From positions 1 through 22,910 of the IMG/VR virus record IMGVR_UViG_3300025120_014484: DNA of 22,910 nucleotides; one strand, 5' to 3'. A program made the position numbers and the translations under genes. Position 1 is the stretch's first letter. The number at the start of each line of letters is the position of its first letter. This document shows, piece by piece, positions 14,254 through 20,582 of this stretch. A model generated the notes under the pieces. The model was not told where the DNA came from and did no database searches. It saw only the letters and a list, made by a program, of their open reading frames with translations. Source of the DNA: a virus.

Positions 14254-15683
14254 ATGAGATATATGCACTCTTAGCCGGTACGTTTTATGGTTTAATGATA
14301 GGAATAATTCCAAGCGCTGGTGCTACAACAGGTCTTGTAGCTCTTTTTGGATTCATATCATATTTCATTAATGAACCATATTTAGGAGTCATTTTTTGTA
14401 TGGCTGTTGTTGCGGCGAGTACAACCGGTGATTCTTATGCCGGAGTTTTACTTGGAATTCCGGGTGCGAACAGCGCAGCTGCAACCATGGTTGATGGCTT
14501 TCCTTTAGCTCAACAAGGAAAAGCCACTTATGCAATCACAGCAGCAGTAACTGCAAGTACTATTAATGGCATTATATGGGGAACTCTTACCTTCGCTTTA
14601 CTTCCATGGTATAGTAAACTTATTATGATTCTTGGTATACCCGAACTATGGGCATTCACAATGCTCGCTCTTGCTACTGTTGCTTTTGTGTCAGGCAAAT
14701 GGTGGTTTAGAAGCTTTATTGCAATAGGTCTAGGAATATTTCTTGGACTGGTTGGTACAGATCCAGAAACAAACGCTGACAGATACACACTTGGATGGGA
14801 ATACTTAAGTGATGGTATACAAATAATGGCAGTGGCTGCAGGATTGTTTGCTTTACCTGAGTTAATCTTAGGTCTTAAAAGAATGCAAACATCGAATAAA
14901 AGTATTAATGAATTAACACAAACAATTGATGGGTTGAAAGCTGTTTGGCAAAACAAATGGGATTCTTTGCGTGGTGGATTTATAGGAGCGTTTATCGGAT
15001 TGTTGCCTGGGCTAGGTGGAGGAGCTGCGGACTGGATATCATATAGCGCAACTGTTGCAGCAAATCCGAAAGAAGATTTTGGTAATGGAAATATAAAAGG
15101 TGTAGTTGGACCAGAAGGAGCAAACAACGCTCAAAAAGCTACATCAATGATACCTACAGTTTTATTTGGAATACCCGGTGCAAAGTACGCTGCCGTTATT
15201 ATGGCACTTTTTTCTTATCTAGGTTTTGAACTAGGTACTATGGAGTTAGTTAGTGATCAAAAGTTTTTTGATAGTTTGACATATGGATTTATGTGGGCTA
15301 CTGTTTTAGTTGGAGTATTTTGTTTATTGTTTACAAGATATATTAGTGCAATTACTCGAGTTCCATATAAGTACTATTTCCCTATTATATTTCTATTCAT
15401 CGTGTGGGCATGCACAAGATACACAGGCGGATGGGAAGACTTTGCTATGCTTGGTATATTCACAATAGTCGGTTTAATTGCAAAGATATATAAATTTAGT
15501 AGACCAGGAATGATCATTGGATTTATACTAGCAGATAGAATTGAAGGTTTAACATTACAGATTAATGCGCTATATACATTTGAATCTTTGATGACAAGAC
15601 CGATATTTTTAACAATAGTTATAGGCGCAACTATAGCTTTTATTATAGGCATAAAATCTAAAAGGAAATTAAATTATGCGTAA
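14250..15683 (+). CDS. tctA: TctA, large permease of tripartite tricarboxylate transporter
   Basis: Integral membrane permease of the TTT family, which imports carboxylates with a periplasmic receptor (TctC) and a small subunit (TctB). The protein has 477 residues, close to the usual 500, with about 11-12 hydrophobic segments. Family hallmarks are TTGDSYAGVLLGIPGA (about 60-75), VDGFPLAQQGKA, RGGFIGAFIGLLPGLGG near residue 245 and the second repeat KATSMIPTVLFGIPGAKY. The start is read as TTG at 14250, overlapping the preceding stop; the first in-frame ATG lies 15 codons in, inside the first helix, so TTG with coupled initiation is preferred. No TctB gene is visible, but the TctC-like receptor follows at once. 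A phage copy would put carboxylate import under phage control. Confidence 0.9.
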   Translation: MNEIYALLAGTFYGLMIGIIPSAGATTGLVALFGFISYFINEPYLGVIFCMAVVAASTTGDSYAGVLLGIPGANSAAATMVDGFPLAQQGKATYAITAAVTASTINGIIWGTLTFALLPWYSKLIMILGIPELWAFTMLALATVAFVSGKWWFRSFIAIGLGIFLGLVGTDPETNADRYTLGWEYLSDGIQIMAVAAGLFALPELILGLKRMQTSNKSINELTQTIDGLKAVWQNKWDSLRGGFIGAFIGLLPGLGGGAADWISYSATVAANPKEDFGNGNIKGVVGPEGANNAQKATSMIPTVLFGIPGAKYAAVIMALFSYLGFELGTMELVSDQKFFDSLTYGFMWATVLVGVFCLLFTRYISAITRVPYKYYFPIIFLFIVWACTRYTGGWEDFAMLGIFTIVGLIAKIYKFSRPGMIIGFILADRIEGLTLQINALYTFESLMTRPIFLTIVIGATIAFIIGIKSKRKLNYA

Positions 15684-16731
15684 ATTGTTATTAGCAGCAA
15701 TGTTAATGTTTTCAACACCAGCATTTGCAGACTATACATTCGTAATTCCACAACGTCCGGGTAGTGGAACAAGTATTTGGGCTGAAATCGTAGCAAAAGA
15801 ATTAGAACCATTTCTTGGTGAAAAAATTATTATTAAAAACATTCCGGGAGGTAGAGATATTCCGGGCTTTAATAAGTTTCATAATGAGTTACAGTATGAT
15901 GATAAGACAGTAATGGTATCACATGGCGGTAACGGCGTATCATTTTTACAAGAAAAAGTAGATTATGATTATAACGATTATACCAGCATTGGTTTAATGA
16001 ATCTTAATATTATTACAGCTATTCGTAAAGACTATGATCCTCAAGAAAAAATTAAATTTTCTGCTGGCTCAGGACAAACACCAGAAGCTTATGCAATGAC
16101 TATGCTATTGTGTGGTCCACGACTTACTACCGATGAATATATTGCATGTTTTAAAGATAATGTAGTGTGGGTAAAAGGTATGAAAGGTGGAGAAAGACGG
16201 TTAGCATTTAAACGTGGTGAACTTAACGCAACTCGTGAAAATCCCGCAGCTTTCAAAAAACATGTTATGCCAGATGAAAATGCAGAAGTTTGGTTTCACC
16301 ATGGCATATTACAGCCAGACGGAAGCCACGCTGATGATGCTAACTATCCGGGTTATCAATTTGAAATGCTATTCGAAAAGTATTATTTCGAAAAACCATC
16401 CGGTGAATTTTATAATGCATATAAACTTGTTAAGAGTTTTAGAGATGGATTACAAAAAGCATTATGGGTACGTAAAGATAATCCCAATGCACCAATGCTA
16501 CAAGCCGCTTTAGTTGCTATGACACAAAATACAGATTCGCGATTAAGAATTGAAAAGAAAGTTGGCAAATATAATTGGTTAATTGGTGTTGCCGGCGATG
16601 CTCATAGAGATGTGCTTATGACATTAATTAATAGAGATGCTTTAAGGACTCTGGTAAAATTTAATAAAGAAGCTTTAGGATTAAAAAGCATGTTAAAAGA
16701 ATTAGCAGGTTTGAGTATAGTTTATAAGTAA
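15676..16731 (+). CDS. TctC-like periplasmic solute-binding protein (BUG family-like)
   Basis: Periplasmic receptor for a tripartite tricarboxylate transporter, 351 residues. The signal peptide is clear (MRKLLLAAMLMFSTPAFA, cut near residue 18). The mature start FVIPQRPGSGTSIWAEIVAKEL matches the receptor family's 'PGGGTD..ARL.A..L', and LGEKIIIKNIPGGRDIPGFN corresponds to the strand and loop that bind the ligand. The rest is divergent, and there are two cysteines (in LLCGP and IACFK). ATG 15676 follows AAAAGGAA at 15660-15667 and overlaps the end of tctA by eight bases, so the two are co-translated. Ligand not predictable; citrate-like acids are only a family default. Confidence 0.82.
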   Translation: MRKLLLAAMLMFSTPAFADYTFVIPQRPGSGTSIWAEIVAKELEPFLGEKIIIKNIPGGRDIPGFNKFHNELQYDDKTVMVSHGGNGVSFLQEKVDYDYNDYTSIGLMNLNIITAIRKDYDPQEKIKFSAGSGQTPEAYAMTMLLCGPRLTTDEYIACFKDNVVWVKGMKGGERRLAFKRGELNATRENPAAFKKHVMPDENAEVWFHHGILQPDGSHADDANYPGYQFEMLFEKYYFEKPSGEFYNAYKLVKSFRDGLQKALWVRKDNPNAPMLQAALVAMTQNTDSRLRIEKKVGKYNWLIGVAGDAHRDVLMTLINRDALRTLVKFNKEALGLKSMLKELAGLSIVYK

Positions 16732-17006
16732 TGAAGCAATGGCAAATTCAAATAACGCCTAAATGTAAAGGTGGTAATGAAGTATTTGTTACATCTACCG
16801 GTGCTGTACGGCCATGCATGTGGATTAATGAAAGATCAAAAGAAAAATTGATATTTGACAATGATGATAAGTTTAATATGAGTCATACACCATTTGATGA
16901 AATAATTAATGTGCATTTAAAAAAGTTCGTGGATGATATAGAAGAAGATCCGTATAATGCTTTAAAGGTTTGTTTTTATGAATGCACTCAAAAACGTATA
17001 CCTTGA
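16731..17006 (+). CDS. Stand-alone SPASM-type Fe-S domain, C-terminal half of a split radical SAM enzyme
   Basis: A 91-residue protein that looks like the C-terminal auxiliary-cluster domain of radical SAM/SPASM enzymes, encoded separately. The signature CX9-15GX4C is exact: Cys12, eleven residues, Gly24, four residues, Cys29 (PKCKGGNEVFV...TGAVRPC). A second cysteine pair, VCFYEC, sits near residues 81-85. The expected radical SAM core follows in the next gene, overlapping by 29 bases and in another frame, so the order is reversed relative to a normal protein. The ATG at 16731 touches the previous stop (TAATG). The two products probably assemble into one enzyme. A lone Fe-S protein is the alternative. 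Confidence 0.72.
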   Translation: MKQWQIQITPKCKGGNEVFVTSTGAVRPCMWINERSKEKLIFDNDDKFNMSHTPFDEIINVHLKKFVDDIEEDPYNALKVCFYECTQKRIP

Positions 17007-17523
17007 ATTAAGTTCAAAGTGTTTAATGTCTTGTTCTCGTTGTCCACGAACAATTATGAAAGGAACATATGCTGAACTTGATTTATCTTTAGACCATATT
17101 GAGAGTATTGTAAAAACAAAACCACAGCGAATATCGTTTTTAGGTAACTTAGGAGATCCTATATATCATAGTAAATTTCATACTATAATGTATATAATGG
17201 ATGAACATATTCAAAAATTTACAGTGTACACTGCTGGATCTGGTTATTCAAAAACTTGGTGGGAAGCTACGTATGATCATGAAATTAATAGTAGATGGGT
17301 ATTTTCAATTGATGGTGGACCACAAACAGCTGGAATATATAGAGTAGGATTAGATTATAATTCTGCATTTGAAGCTATGAAATTAGGTGCATTACGAGGT
17401 AAGCAGGTAGAATGGCAATACATAATATTTGATCATAATAAAGATGAAGTAAAAGAATGTAAAAAAATAGCTAAGGATAATAATATAAAATTTAATACTG
17501 TCACATCACCAATCTCTGATTAA
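16978..17523 (+). CDS. Radical SAM core protein lacking C-terminal domain
   Basis: A 181-residue radical SAM protein. The CxxxCxxC cluster motif is KCLMSCSRCP with Cys15, Cys19 and Cys22. FLGNLGDPIYHS replaces the GGEP motif, and WVFSIDGG near residue 120 is a core strand. It lacks the C-terminal auxiliary-cluster domain normally found in its closest relatives; that domain is encoded just upstream. Related enzymes modify peptides, lipids or tRNA using a 5'-deoxyadenosyl radical. The GTTTTT-rich region around the ATG has no strong ribosome binding site, so initiation is probably coupled to the gene upstream. It converges on the minus-strand oxygenase gene with a 23-base overlap. Confidence 0.83.
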   Translation: MNALKNVYLELSSKCLMSCSRCPRTIMKGTYAELDLSLDHIESIVKTKPQRISFLGNLGDPIYHSKFHTIMYIMDEHIQKFTVYTAGSGYSKTWWEATYDHEINSRWVFSIDGGPQTAGIYRVGLDYNSAFEAMKLGALRGKQVEWQYIIFDHNKDEVKECKKIAKDNNIKFNTVTSPISD

Positions 17524-18379
17524 CCATATCTGTTGGATGCATTTTATTAAAATATTCATTTGTAGTCCATATACCATTGTCATAATCAAGCCATGGAGTA
17601 AAGCCTAACACTATACATGTTCTATTAATTATATTTTTATGATAATCAAATGACCATCGATGAATTTGATCATATGTGTTCCAATGATATGCGTAACCGG
17701 GTTCAAAATAAAATCTAGTACCTGTATCTTTAAATTCTATATAATAGTCATCACTATATACCAAAGGGATAAGCATTCTAGTTACTGTGTCAGGTTTTTC
17801 ATCGCGATGCCAAATAAAATCTTTATTAGGATGGTCGCCATAATCCGCAGCTTTAATTTGTGCTATTCTACCTTGAATTGGAGTAAAATTTAATTTTTCA
17901 AATATATGTTTAAAAGATCTAAACTTTGTTACATCTGTAGGATTCCTGAATCCTAAACAATCATCATATGTATCTTTACCTCTAATCAGCGGAGTATTTT
18001 CAAATTCAGAATAATTTTTTCTATCTAATGACTCTAACCAAACCTTCGAATCTTCTGCGTTTTTTGATGATCTAGGTTGACCATAAGTATGAGCATGATA
18101 AGACATATTAAATTTATATGTAGGATTATAAGTAAGACCTAGCCCACCATAGATCTCGCTTCTATTCCAATCAGAGTTAGCTCTATGACACATACCATAC
18201 CAACCGAATTTTTCAAAGGCTAATTCAATATCTTTTTCTAATTCTTTCCATGGTAAGTCTATAGGTATCTTAAGAAACTCTGCTTTGCATTTCTTATCAA
18301 CGCTGTCAAACTTAAATAAAGATTTTAGTTGCGATTCTCTGGTTTTATTGTCATTAAGATTTTTATCATACACTTGCAT
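17501..18379 (-). CDS. 2-oxoglutarate/Fe(II)-dependent oxygenase
   Basis: A probable non-heme iron oxygenase of 292 residues, on the minus strand. The iron-binding set is WHRDE (His191, Asp193) and a later histidine in HWNTYDQIHRW (His240 likely), with Arg253 in NRTCIVLGF placed to bind 2-oxoglutarate. The spacing fits the double-stranded beta-helix fold, most like aspartyl/asparaginyl hydroxylase-type or phytanoyl-type phage oxygenases. The N-terminal 150 residues are not familiar. The target could be a protein side chain, a lipid or DNA; I see no sign that it is a TET-type DNA oxygenase. The start at 18379 has only a weak AGGG about 14 bases upstream. It is transcribed towards the radical SAM gene and divergently from the betaine-binding gene. 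Confidence 0.76.
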   Translation of the reverse strand: MQVYDKNLNDNKTRESQLKSLFKFDSVDKKCKAEFLKIPIDLPWKELEKDIELAFEKFGWYGMCHRANSDWNRSEIYGGLGLTYNPTYKFNMSYHAHTYGQPRSSKNAEDSKVWLESLDRKNYSEFENTPLIRGKDTYDDCLGFRNPTDVTKFRSFKHIFEKLNFTPIQGRIAQIKAADYGDHPNKDFIWHRDEKPDTVTRMLIPLVYSDDYYIEFKDTGTRFYFEPGYAYHWNTYDQIHRWSFDYHKNIINRTCIVLGFTPWLDYDNGIWTTNEYFNKMHPTDMVNQRLVM

Positions 18380-18386
18380 TTTTTTG

Positions 18387-18415
18387 TTTACAACCCTAAC
18401 GTTATTTGATATAAT
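18387..18415 (+). promoter_or_regulatory. Promoter of betaine-binding protein gene
   Basis: The -35 TTTACA (18387-18392), a 17-base spacer and -10 TATAAT (18410-18415) lie in the divergent gap before the ProX-type gene. Unlike the other promoters it lacks the TATGG and palindrome features, so it may be a host-like sigma70 promoter recognised at a different time. Confidence 0.7.
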
Positions 18416-18452
18416 ATATATTACATAAGATTAATTAAGGAGAAATCTATCA

Positions 18453-19412
18453 ATGAATAAACTAAGTATGGTTGCGGTTGCTGCCGTGGCAATGATGAAC
18501 ACCAGCGCATATGCGTGTGGTAATATTACAATGGCAGGATTGAGCTGGGGATCGGCTGCAATTCTAGGTGCCATTGATCAAAAAATTGTAGAAGAAAATT
18601 TTGGATGTCAAGTTGAAGTTATTCCCGGCGGAACAGTTCCATCTTTTACTTCTATGACTACAAAGGGCGTACCTGATATTATGGGTGAACTCTGGCCGAA
18701 CGCAGCCGGAATTGATTTATACGATAAGGCAATCGCTGATAATCGTATTGTGTCAGTTGCCAAATCTTCACCGATTGGTGGTGTAGCTGAAGGTTGGTAT
18801 ATTCTACCTAATATTCTAGAAAAAAATCCTGAACTTACAACTCTTGAAGCCGTGTTAAATAGACCAGATCTATTTCCGCACTACGAAGATGAGAGTAAAG
18901 GTGGATTTGTAACATGTCCTCCTGGTTCTGGTTGTCAAATTTCTAATGCAAATCTTTTTGTTGCAAATCGTATGAAAGAAAAAGGATGGGAAATGATTGA
19001 ACCGGGTTCGTATGCTTCTGAAGATGCAACTATTACTAAAGCAGCACTACGGAATAAGCCATGGTTCGGTTACTATTCAGCTCCTACAGCTTTTGTCGGT
19101 AAATACAATCTAGTAAAACTTGACTGGGGCGTTGACTTTGCTGGCCAAGAAAATTGGAATTGTATTACAAAGCCAGATTGTCCAGCACCAAAGCCTTCAG
19201 CATGGACAGAATCTTTTGTTCGAACTATTTTTACTCAAGAGTTTGATCAAAAAGTATCTCCTGAAATGAAAAGCTATTTTGCTACTCGTGTTATTCCAGG
19301 AGATTTAATGAATAATTTGCTATTGTACAAAGAAGATAACCAAGCAACGCCTGAAGAAGTTGCAGAGTATTTTCTAGAAACATATCCTGAAGTATGGAAA
19401 AACTGGCTATAA
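18453..19412 (+). CDS. ProX/OpuAC-type glycine betaine/choline-binding protein
   Basis: Periplasmic substrate-binding protein of betaine-type ABC transporters, 319 residues. A signal peptide ends near SAYA (residue 21), leaving Cys22 at the mature start. The family pattern is good: ITMAGLSWGSAAILGAIDQKIVEENFGCQVE, then PDIMGELWPN, GVAEGWYILP and KPWFGYYSAPTAFVGKY, with tryptophans 32, 81 and 115 available for an aromatic cage around a quaternary amine. ATG 18453 follows AAGGAG at 18437-18442. It has its own promoter and a strong terminator, so it is a stand-alone unit. No permease or ATPase gene is in the window, so it would work with host OpuA-type subunits to boost uptake of betaine, choline or similar osmolytes. 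Confidence 0.87.
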   Translation: MNKLSMVAVAAVAMMNTSAYACGNITMAGLSWGSAAILGAIDQKIVEENFGCQVEVIPGGTVPSFTSMTTKGVPDIMGELWPNAAGIDLYDKAIADNRIVSVAKSSPIGGVAEGWYILPNILEKNPELTTLEAVLNRPDLFPHYEDESKGGFVTCPPGSGCQISNANLFVANRMKEKGWEMIEPGSYASEDATITKAALRNKPWFGYYSAPTAFVGKYNLVKLDWGVDFAGQENWNCITKPDCPAPKPSAWTESFVRTIFTQEFDQKVSPEMKSYFATRVIPGDLMNNLLLYKEDNQATPEEVAEYFLETYPEVWKNWL

Positions 19413-19428
19413 TCTAAATAAACTATGT

Positions 19429-19456
19429 AAAAAAGTGGGCGGATGCTCACTTTTTT
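19429..19456 (+). terminator. Rho-independent terminator after betaine-binding gene
   Basis: A six-pair stem GTGGGC/GCTCAC (19435-19440, 19445-19450; one G-U) with a GGAT loop is flanked by six A and six T, so it may serve both directions. It ends the ProX-type gene and insulates the early-gene promoter that follows. Confidence 0.88.
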
Positions 19457-19477
19457 CATTTTAAGTGCATTTTTTCC

Positions 19478-19506
19478 TGTACATTACTGAAAAACTATGG
19501 TATAAT
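19478..19506 (+). promoter_or_regulatory. Phage promoter, second copy of shared palindromic type
   Basis: The -35 TGTACA (19478-19483), 17-base spacer ending CTATGG and -10 TATAAT (19501-19506) run into ATAGATCTAT (19505-19514) and AAAAT. The copies at 6616 and 20234 share this core nearly base for base. A TGCATTTT box (19466-19473) lies just upstream of the -35. Confidence 0.87.
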
Positions 19507-19539
19507 AGATCTATAAAATAAATAAAGAGGAGTTTTATA

Positions 19540-19716
19540 ATGATTAAGTTTGAGTTTCAGAATCCGGATCACAATGATATTTGGAGAGAAATCATTGACT
19601 TTTGTATGTCAAAGCCTGAAGGTACTTCTTCAGAGTCTCTACAATATATGCTGGCTAAAGAGCTCGGCATCGAAGCAAGCGAGACTGCTTGTTCATTAGC
19701 TGCAATCAGATTCTAG
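19540..19716 (+). CDS. Small protein, unknown (58 aa)
   Basis: A 58-residue protein: the first gene after the promoter at 19478, with AAAGAGGAG (19525-19532) eight bases before the ATG. The product looks helical and mildly acidic, begins MIKFEFQNPDHNDIW and contains two cysteines (FCMSK and TACSL) but no motif I recognise. Initiation and stop are clean and the next gene follows by nine bases with its own binding site, so this small gene is likely real. Function unknown; its position suggests early expression. Confidence 0.7.
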   Translation: MIKFEFQNPDHNDIWREIIDFCMSKPEGTSSESLQYMLAKELGIEASETACSLAAIRF

Positions 19717-19725
19717 GAGATTATT

Positions 19726-19797
19726 ATGGGACAGATTATTTTAGGTATCATCTTTATGTTTGCCATGGCTTCACTTCCAATCCTGATGTTTATCTAA
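19726..19797 (+). CDS. Tiny hydrophobic peptide (23 aa)
   Basis: A 23-residue peptide starting MGQIILGIIF and ending ILMFI, almost wholly hydrophobic and likely to span the membrane once. It has a perfect ribosome binding site (AGGAG, 19715-19719) with a good spacer, and its TAA overlaps the next ATG (TAATG). Such a tidy start with no random ORF features supports real translation. It could be a leader-type coupling peptide, a membrane-active small phage protein, or a regulator of a host membrane enzyme. Confidence 0.55.
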   Translation: MGQIILGIIFMFAMASLPILMFI

Positions 19798-19994
19798 TGG
19801 CGCATCAGTCTGAAGTTATCGATACCAAAGGACACCACTTAGTCGGTGTCCAATGGCCTGTTACTGGAAGTAAAGGTAACAACTACCTTGTTGGCATGTA
19901 CGATTCAGGTTTTGATTGTACCTGCATTGCTTTCAGAAAGTGCAAACATATTAAATCAGTAGAGGAGCTACTCTGTGCAGAACCCAATAGTTAA
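19797..19994 (+). CDS. Small protein with SWIM-like zinc finger (65 aa)
   Basis: A 65-residue protein with the cysteine/histidine pattern CTC-IAFRK-CKH: Cys41, Cys43, Cys49 and His51. That is the CxC...CxH layout of SWIM zinc fingers, with a gap of five residues, slightly shorter than the usual six or more. It may bind DNA, RNA or protein. The ATG at 19797 overlaps the stop of the tiny hydrophobic gene by one base. An in-frame ATG further upstream (19689) is inside other genes and has no binding site. The end overlaps the next gene by 20 bases. Confidence 0.68.
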   Translation: MAHQSEVIDTKGHHLVGVQWPVTGSKGNNYLVGMYDSGFDCTCIAFRKCKHIKSVEELLCAEPNS

Positions 19995-20220
19995 ATATCT
20001 CATGTGTTCATATGCTTATTATAAAGAAGATAGCCCTTTAATTTCTGATGCTGAGTTTGATGAGCTAGGTAAGTGGCTATTAGAAAACTGGGATAGTGTT
20101 GATCACCGTCATAAGTTGTATATCACAAAGCATGACCTTAAGGCTGGAACATTTCTAGGGAAGTATCCTTCTATGGTTCCGGGTGCAGTCCAAAGTTATC
20201 GAAAAATAAATGCACTTTAG
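19975..20220 (+). CDS. Protein resembling domain Ia of NAD-dependent DNA ligase (81 aa)
   Basis: An 81-residue protein whose middle, AYYKEDSPLISDAEFDEL (residues 14-31), strongly resembles the NMN-binding Ia domain of bacterial LigA (consensus 'Y.Y...D.P.I.DAEYD.L'). The rest of a ligase, including the adenylation lysine motif, is absent. The start is GTG at 19975 after AGAGGAG with good spacing. Possibly a NAD- or NMN-binding domain used alone, or a small protein that interferes with the host ligase. The coincidence of a short motif cannot be excluded. It ends inside the upstream box of the next promoter. Confidence 0.66.
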   Translation: MQNPIVKYLMCSYAYYKEDSPLISDAEFDELGKWLLENWDSVDHRHKLYITKHDLKAGTFLGKYPSMVPGAVQSYRKINAL

Positions 20221-20228
20221 ATGCATTT
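20208..20228 (+). terminator. Inverted repeat, possible terminator or regulator box
   Basis: A perfect seven-pair inverted repeat, AAATGCA (20208-20214) and TGCATTT (20222-20228), encloses the stop codon and is followed by TTA. It matches the imperfect repeat at 6590-6609 in position relative to the promoter. The stem is AT-rich, so a regulatory role is as likely as termination. Confidence 0.4.
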
Positions 20229-20233
20229 TATCC

Positions 20234-20262
20234 TTTACATTAAGTGAAAACTGTGGTATAAT
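20234..20262 (+). promoter_or_regulatory. Phage promoter, third copy of shared palindromic type
   Basis: The -35 TTTACA (20234-20239), 17-base spacer ending CTGTGG and -10 TATAAT (20257-20262) run into ATAGATCTAT (20261-20270) and AAAAT. The TGCATTTT box (20222-20229) lies just upstream. It serves the KOW-like gene at 20296 and the genes behind it. Confidence 0.87.
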
Positions 20263-20295
20263 AGATCTATAAAATGGAAATGAGAGGAATATATA

Positions 20296-20571
20296 ATGTT
20301 AAGTAAGTCTCAAATGTCAAAGATTCAAGCCCTGTTTGTAGAAGCATCAGACGAACAGATGAGTGAAATTGCTAGTATGTTTAATGATGCTCGCAATATC
20401 AAAGTAGCTCGAGCTGCTAGGTCTTTTAAAGTTGGACAATCTGTTTCATGGTCAGGTCGTAAAGGTGCCATGTCAGGTAAAGTTATTAAAGTTCTTAAAA
20501 AGAACATTCGTGTTAAAACTGAAGCAGATGGCATATGGAATGTTACTGCATCACTTGTAAAAGCTGCTTAA
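20296..20571 (+). CDS. Small beta-barrel (KOW/SH3-like) protein, unknown role
   Basis: A 91-residue basic protein. The N-terminal 40 residues form a helical region (SQMSKIQALFVEASDEQMSEIASMF). The C-terminal half looks like a small SH3/KOW-type barrel: FKVGQSVSWSGRKGAMSGKVIKVLKKNIRVKT and WNVTASLVKAA, a pattern seen in proteins that bind nucleic acid or ribosomes. I do not know the family name. ATG 20296 follows GAGAGGA (20282-20288). Its stop TAA sits inside the Shine-Dalgarno of the DUF932 gene, so the two are probably translated together from the promoter at 20234. Confidence 0.76.
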   Translation: MLSKSQMSKIQALFVEASDEQMSEIASMFNDARNIKVARAARSFKVGQSVSWSGRKGAMSGKVIKVLKKNIRVKTEADGIWNVTASLVKAA

Positions 20572-20582
20572 GGAGATATATA

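Noticed and set aside
14528-15127. Long minus-strand open frame opposite tctA
   Set aside because: It lies wholly within the TctA coding sequence, has no ribosome binding site and reads as a shadow of a hydrophobic protein's codons.
17501-18379. Reading the 2-oxoglutarate oxygenase as a TET/JBP-type DNA oxygenase
   Set aside because: It has a generic HxD...H...R set. It is 14 kb from the methylase cassette, on the other strand, and lacks any feature I associate with TET.
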